DNA of 17,105 bases from Syntrophaceae bacterium UBA1163 (GTDB lineage: Bacteria > Desulfobacterota > BSN033 > UBA1163). Positions 13,484 through 17,105 of the stretch are shown here, one piece after another. Below the pieces are notes generated by a model. It worked only from the letters and a program-made list of their open reading frames with translations. It searched no databases and was not told the DNA's origin. The stretch is from contig DBZJ01000109.1 in the NCBI GenBank assembly GCA_002311635.1, positions 1 to 17,105 of the forward strand, read 5' to 3'. Position 1 is the first letter of the stretch; each line of letters starts with the position of its first letter. Made by a program: the position numbers and the translations under genes.

Positions 13484-13527
13484 CGCATAGCGCATAGCAA
13501 AGCCTAAGATGGCATAGCGCATAGGGT
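13484..13527 (+). repeat. heptad repeat arrays H (two short copies)
   Basis: CGCATAGCGCATAGC at 13484-13498 and GCATAGCGCATAGGG at 13512-13526 are two same-strand copies 13 bp apart. They begin 12 bp after the cytochrome stop and precede the terminator. Confidence 0.75.
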
Positions 13528-13562
13528 AAGCAGTAAATCAGAACCAAATCGAGATGCCCTGA

Positions 13563-13592
13563 GGGCTGGCAGGAATGCCAGCCCTTTTTTTT
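13563..13592 (+). terminator. intrinsic terminator after the OmcS-like gene
   Basis: GGGCTGGCA and TGCCAGCCC form a perfect 9-bp GC-rich stem with a GGAA tetraloop, followed directly by eight T residues (13585-13592). It lies 91 bp after the cytochrome stop and closes the NHL-omcS transcript. Confidence 0.92.
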
Positions 13593-13927
13593 AGTTGAAT
13601 TCGGGGATGCTTGGTGGTTAAATTACTCGGAGAATGGGGGTTTCGTCCATCGGGAACGGTAACGATGTTCGTATCGTCCAACGGTTAGATTCCTCCTCTT
13701 TAGAACCTGACGTAACCGTCTGACGCTAAACGAAACGGACCTCATAGCCGTAGCCTTACTCCTGGACTGTTTTCAGTGCATCGATCTCGATTTTCAGGTA
13801 CATGATTTTTCCCTGGAAAATACTGGCCTTACCCCATTTACTTCAGGAGCCGTTTTAGAGTTTATAGAAGTATAAGTCTGACGCAATCGCTATGCCTTTT
13901 CCTCTTTCCCTCAGAAAGGAGGCCCCG

Positions 13928-15331
13928 TTGAAAAAGACTATAGCTTTTCTATTCATCTGCTTCTTACCGTTGTTGGGCTGTCAGGCCGCGCTCACCAAGT
14001 TTCTACCTCCTCTTGACGAAGAAGGGGAGGTTTACCTTTATTTGGAGCCTTTCCCTCAAGAAGCAGAAAGACTCAGGTTCACCATCGAAGCGGTCTTTGC
14101 GGTCAGTTCTGACGGGAGAGAGTTCCCTCTCACCGGTCCCCTCCATGAGCTTAAGGCCTCAAGCATTCAGAGGCAAAGGCTTCTTGCGTCCGGGCGATTG
14201 CCTCCCGGCTCCTATACCGGGTTCTCGTTCAAGGTGAGTAAAGCCACTTTAATGACCGAAGAAGGGGAGGCGAACTTGCTTGTGCCTGAAACGCCTGCTC
14301 AGAATGATTTTCCGTTCACCGTCGTGAGGAGACGAGCTTACGTCATCTCGGCCACGTTCAGATATAGAGAATCCGTCACGCGCGGTTTTAGCTTTAGCCC
14401 TGCATTTTCCATGCGGATTCCCGCGAGGCCCATCCCCAGTCTTACGGGGTACGTGACGAATTCGGGTTCAAATAATATCATGGTCTTCGATAAGAAGGTA
14501 AATAAGATCCTCTCCGTCATCGTGACAGGAAGGGGGCCCGCGGGGATGGCCCTTGACCAGAGGCAGGGAAGGGCCTATGTGGCGCTCTCAGGAGAAGACG
14601 CGATCGAACTCATCGATGTCTTATCGGGCGAGCCGATCAACCGATTGAGGCTTAATACGGGCGACCGGCCCCAGGAAGTGGCGCTGACGCCGGACGGAAA
14701 AACCTTGTTGGTCGCCAACCGGGGTACGAACACGGTCAGTTTCGTCGACGCCGGATCCCTTGTACAGTTAAACAGGATTGACGTAGGAAGGGAACCGAAT
14801 TCCATTTTGATACATCCTAACGGGATAAGGGCCTTTGTTTTCAACACCTTTTCCAATTCCGTCTCGGTCATCGACATTCCAAACAAGGCTGTCATCACTG
14901 CCATTACCACGGACCCGGCGCCCCTGAGAGGACAATTCAATCGCGCGGGTAACATGCTTTACATCATCCAGGAATGGTCCGCCTATCTGACGGCCATCGA
15001 TCCTTCCGCCCTTTCTGTTTTGAAGAGGTATCCTGTGAGGATCGGAATCGTCTCGATCAAGGTCGATCGCCAGACGGACCTGGTCTATATGGGAAAGCGG
15101 CGTGATACGACCGTCGAAGTTTATGACCCCTTCTTATTCGCCGTCGTCGATTCCATCAACGCAGGAGCAAGCATTACCTACATGACGATTGACGGCGATG
15201 AGAACAATCTGTATATGGTGAACCCTGATATGAAGTCTCTGATGGTCTCAAGATTGGTCAGAAAAGGGGTATTTGCGGAGATGGATGTGGGGCAGGCCCC
15301 GTATTGGGTCACGATGATGGGGGAACGGTAA
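13928..15331 (+). CDS. YVTN beta-propeller lipoprotein
   Basis: This is a 467-aa lipoprotein with lipobox 'LPLLGC' (acylated Cys18). Residues about 30-175 form a beta-rich domain resembling DUF4382-type surface domains ('EVYLYLEPFPQEAERLRFTI', 'LPPGSYTGFSFKV'). Residues about 180-467 are YVTN/YncE-like propeller blades ('GYVTNSGSNNIMVFD', 'GRAYVALSGEDAIELID', 'KTLLVANRGTNTVSFVD', 'RAFVFNTFSNSVSVID'). I chose TTG 13928: AAAGGAGG lies 5 nt upstream and the signal peptide (MKKTIAFLF...) begins there. An in-frame ATG at 13892 would put 12 residues before it. It probably sits in the outer membrane. The following barrel gene suggests a shared surface function, possibly with the cytochrome; this is inference. 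Confidence 0.82.
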   Translation: MKKTIAFLFICFLPLLGCQAALTKFLPPLDEEGEVYLYLEPFPQEAERLRFTIEAVFAVSSDGREFPLTGPLHELKASSIQRQRLLASGRLPPGSYTGFSFKVSKATLMTEEGEANLLVPETPAQNDFPFTVVRRRAYVISATFRYRESVTRGFSFSPAFSMRIPARPIPSLTGYVTNSGSNNIMVFDKKVNKILSVIVTGRGPAGMALDQRQGRAYVALSGEDAIELIDVLSGEPINRLRLNTGDRPQEVALTPDGKTLLVANRGTNTVSFVDAGSLVQLNRIDVGREPNSILIHPNGIRAFVFNTFSNSVSVIDIPNKAVITAITTDPAPLRGQFNRAGNMLYIIQEWSAYLTAIDPSALSVLKRYPVRIGIVSIKVDRQTDLVYMGKRRDTTVEVYDPFLFAVVDSINAGASITYMTIDGDENNLYMVNPDMKSLMVSRLVRKGVFAEMDVGQAPYWVTMMGER

Positions 15332-15337
15332 AAAAAT

Positions 15338-15350
15338 GCATAGCGCATAG
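15338..15350 (+). repeat. heptad repeat array I (left arm)
   Basis: GCATAGCGCATAG lies 7 bp after the propeller-lipoprotein stop. The inverted array J at 15462-15491 lies 111 bp further on. The interior shows no recognisable gene fragment. Confidence 0.7.
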
Positions 15351-15453
15351 TGAACAATATTGAAATAAAATGGAGTAGTCCAACTTGGCTCGGCAGCGAA
15401 GCTCTGGTGATGATACGCTTGACCGATAAATCATGGGTCCAAAGGTTTTTCGG

Positions 15454-17105
15454 ATGAAACACGCTCTGCGCTTTGCGCTCTGCGCTCTGCTGTTATTTTC
15501 TTTGTTGCCGTGCGTGGCAAATGCGCAGGGTATCTTCCAGGGTTTCAGCGGATTGCTGGAATTCGATTACACTGTTTTCTCCTCGAAAACGACAGAGGGA
15601 GGAACGACGACTAAATTCAGCACGAACACCTATGACCCTCGGGTGACCCTTTCGGTAAACACCGATATCTTTCCCAAGCTAAATTTGAATGCGGGCGCTC
15701 AGTTTGAGAAGAATATATCGATACTCAGCAGTGAAGGGGAAAAGACGAACACGACACTCACCCGATGGACACCGTATATCTATCTTACCCTGAAGGACCC
15801 TCTCTATGAAATCGGTATCGGGTACAATAGAAAGGAAGATTCGACGAAAGTGACGGAAACACCCCGTTTCACGCTGATCAATGACGACTATTTTATTACT
15901 TTAAAATGGAGGCCTGACGGATTTCCATCCACAGAAGCTCAGCTGGAGAGAACAAACACGTATGACGACAGTCGTACGATTCAAAACACGACCAAGGACT
16001 ACGTTTCCCTTCTTTCGAGATATCAGTACGGCGGGCTGGATGTCAGGTACCAGGGCACCTATACGGATACGAATGATAAACTGGGGCAAATAGACACCAA
16101 AGACTTGCTTAACAGCGCCTGGGTGACTTATTCGAACTCTTTTTTCGACAGGCGTGTCTCCGTGAGTTCAACGTATAACGTCAATTATGAGGTGATAAAA
16201 ACCTCCAGCTCGGCCGCCGGGGGAACCGTCGGCATCCAGCTTTTTCCTTTGGCCGGGCTTTCGATCAACAGTAATACGGTGACTCCCTTAACGCTGAACA
16301 CCAATCCCGCTCTGATCGACGGCAATCTCGCCGCAAGCGCCGGCATCAACCTCGGGCTTCCCCCTCTCGGAGGAGATACCACGGCGAGAAACATGGGCCT
16401 CGATTTCTTCCTTCCGACGGAGGTGAATCAACTCCTCCTGTGGATCGACCGAGACCTCTCCTCAGCCTCTGCGATCGTCAGTTTCTTCACTTCCAACATC
16501 AAGGTCTTTTCAAGTTCCGACAATTTGAACTGGACTGCTGTTCCATTGGCCCTCCCTCCGATCACCTTTGGGCCTTTCCAAAATCGTTTTGTCATCAACT
16601 TCACAAATGTCACCACAAGATTCATAAAGATAGTGACCCCGCCCCTCAATGGGTCGGTTTTAGGGGCTTCCTCGTTTCCAAATATATTTGTCACGGAGCT
16701 TCAGGCTTTTTTGACGCAACCGGTTGGAGGCACTCCGGGGAAAAGGAGCCTGACCACTACCCGGACGACAAACAACTATTATTTGGACTCGAGAACGAGA
16801 ATCCTGGATATCCCCACGCTTTTTTATGATCTGGATTTTTACTACACAAGAATAGACCCCGGCGCCCAGCTCATGTCCGTTCTATCCAACGGGTTTTCCG
16901 GGGATTACAGGTTCAGCCAAGTCCTCTCGGGAAGGGCAAGGGTGGCCTACGAGACCGGAGAGGAGGAAAAGGAGCACAGGTCTGCTTGGGTCTACGATGC
17001 CGCGCTGGAGGCGACTCCTTTGAAGACGCTGACAGACCGTCTTGTCTTCAGCGGAAGGGACGAGACAATCGGAGGAAAGCGAGATAGTACCAACTCGGTC
17101 ATATT
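15454..17105 (+). CDS. outer-membrane beta-barrel protein with discoidin-like insert (partial, 3' end missing)
   Basis: From ATG 15454 the frame is open for 550 codons to the window edge. It begins with a signal peptide (MKHALRFALCALLLF... cleavage after VANA, residue 24). Residues about 25-280 alternate polar and hydrophobic residues with many aromatic strand ends ('TPYIYLTLKDPLYEIGIGY', 'DYVSLLSRYQYGGLDVRY', 'LNSAWVTYSNSFFDRRVSV'), as in outer-membrane barrels. Residues about 310-420 resemble a discoidin/F5-8C-like fold ('NQLLLWIDRDL', 'KVFSSSDNLNWTAV', 'VTTRFIKIVTPPL'). Barrel-like strands resume after residue 440. No CxxCH is seen. It may be a surface porin partnering the lipoprotein. The gene's first bases are made of repeat array J. 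AAAGG lies 8 nt upstream. Confidence 0.8.
   Translation, partial: MKHALRFALCALLLFSLLPCVANAQGIFQGFSGLLEFDYTVFSSKTTEGGTTTKFSTNTYDPRVTLSVNTDIFPKLNLNAGAQFEKNISILSSEGEKTNTTLTRWTPYIYLTLKDPLYEIGIGYNRKEDSTKVTETPRFTLINDDYFITLKWRPDGFPSTEAQLERTNTYDDSRTIQNTTKDYVSLLSRYQYGGLDVRYQGTYTDTNDKLGQIDTKDLLNSAWVTYSNSFFDRRVSVSSTYNVNYEVIKTSSSAAGGTVGIQLFPLAGLSINSNTVTPLTLNTNPALIDGNLAASAGINLGLPPLGGDTTARNMGLDFFLPTEVNQLLLWIDRDLSSASAIVSFFTSNIKVFSSSDNLNWTAVPLALPPITFGPFQNRFVINFTNVTTRFIKIVTPPLNGSVLGASSFPNIFVTELQAFLTQPVGGTPGKRSLTTTRTTNNYYLDSRTRILDIPTLFYDLDFYYTRIDPGAQLMSVLSNGFSGDYRFSQVLSGRARVAYETGEEEKEHRSAWVYDAALEATPLKTLTDRLVFSGRDETIGGKRDSTNSVI
15462..15491 (-). repeat. heptad repeat array J inside a signal-peptide coding region
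   Basis: Units GCTCTGC, GCTTTGC, GCTCTGC, GCTCTGC are the reverse complement of the GCAGAGC/GCAAAGC type used in the other arrays. They lie within codons 3-13 of the barrel gene and encode its ALRFALCALL hydrophobic start. Confidence 0.8.

Larger units (their letters stand above)
13473..13927. other. intergenic region: repeats and terminator, no gene seen
   Basis: This region holds two GCATAGC repeat copies and the intrinsic terminator. The remaining 13593-13914 stretch has no convincing gene. A 28-codon open minus-strand stretch ending near 13765, which includes MYLKIEIDALKTVQE, may be a decayed 3' end but has no usable upstream start. Confidence 0.55.

Noticed and set aside
13260..13547. 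Minus-strand frames opposite the cytochrome gene
   Set aside because: They are shadows of the strongly coding plus-strand frame and contain repeat-encoded ALCHLRLCYALC stretches.
15351..15453. Riboswitch-like or four-helix-bundle remnant between repeat arms I and J
   Set aside because: No conserved core motif of a known riboswitch and no coding similarity to the family could be recognised.

Overview
The window looks like a chromosomal segment from an anaerobic, metal- or electrode-respiring member of the former Deltaproteobacteria (Desulfobacterota/Desulfuromonadota type). This is inferred from a hexaheme cytochrome closely resembling Geobacter OmcS, a sensor kinase with a c-heme motif in its periplasmic domain, an NtrC-family regulator with a textbook sigma-54 promoter, a two-CW Cys-rich protein, and the general codon use. 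I cannot name a genus. No tRNA, rRNA, CRISPR array or classical IS is visible.

Layout. 223-3471: a tldE(pmbA)-tldD metalloprotease operon with a four-helix-bundle (23S IVS-protein family) gene between its two members, bounded by inverted heptad-repeat arrays. 3472-3904: repeats, an internally deleted four-helix-bundle remnant and a possible 51-aa minus-strand gene. 3905-5673 (minus strand): a secreted TlpA-like thioredoxin, a stand-alone receiver protein that seems to start at ATT, and a membrane-anchored TPR protein. 6098-7069: a small secreted protein of unknown function and a two-CW protein. 7070-7585: a hairpin-rich composite repeat and a candidate promoter. 7586-10619: heme-binding histidine kinase and NtrC-type response regulator. 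10967-13592: a near-perfect sigma-54 promoter, a secreted NHL beta-propeller protein, the OmcS-like cytochrome and a strong intrinsic terminator. 13928-17105: a YVTN-propeller lipoprotein and the first 550 codons of a large outer-membrane beta-barrel protein with a discoidin-like insertion, running off the window.

How it may work together (inference). The kinase would sense redox state or ligand through a periplasmic c-heme and phosphorylate the NtrC-type regulator. That regulator could activate the sigma-54 promoter directly downstream, which drives the NHL protein and the OmcS-like cytochrome, a family whose founder polymerises into extracellular heme 'nanowires'. The NHL protein, the propeller lipoprotein and the barrel are candidate accessory factors for secretion, assembly or outer-membrane passage.

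A second theme is a family of short degenerate heptad repeats (GCGCATA/GCGCAGA type, plus other sequence types). They sit in many of the intergenic gaps, often as inverted pairs. Two pairs of arrays (one of the second repeat type) flank decayed four-helix-bundle genes and one pair flanks an intact gene, which suggests a small mobile or formerly mobile unit. One repeat array now encodes the start of a signal peptide.
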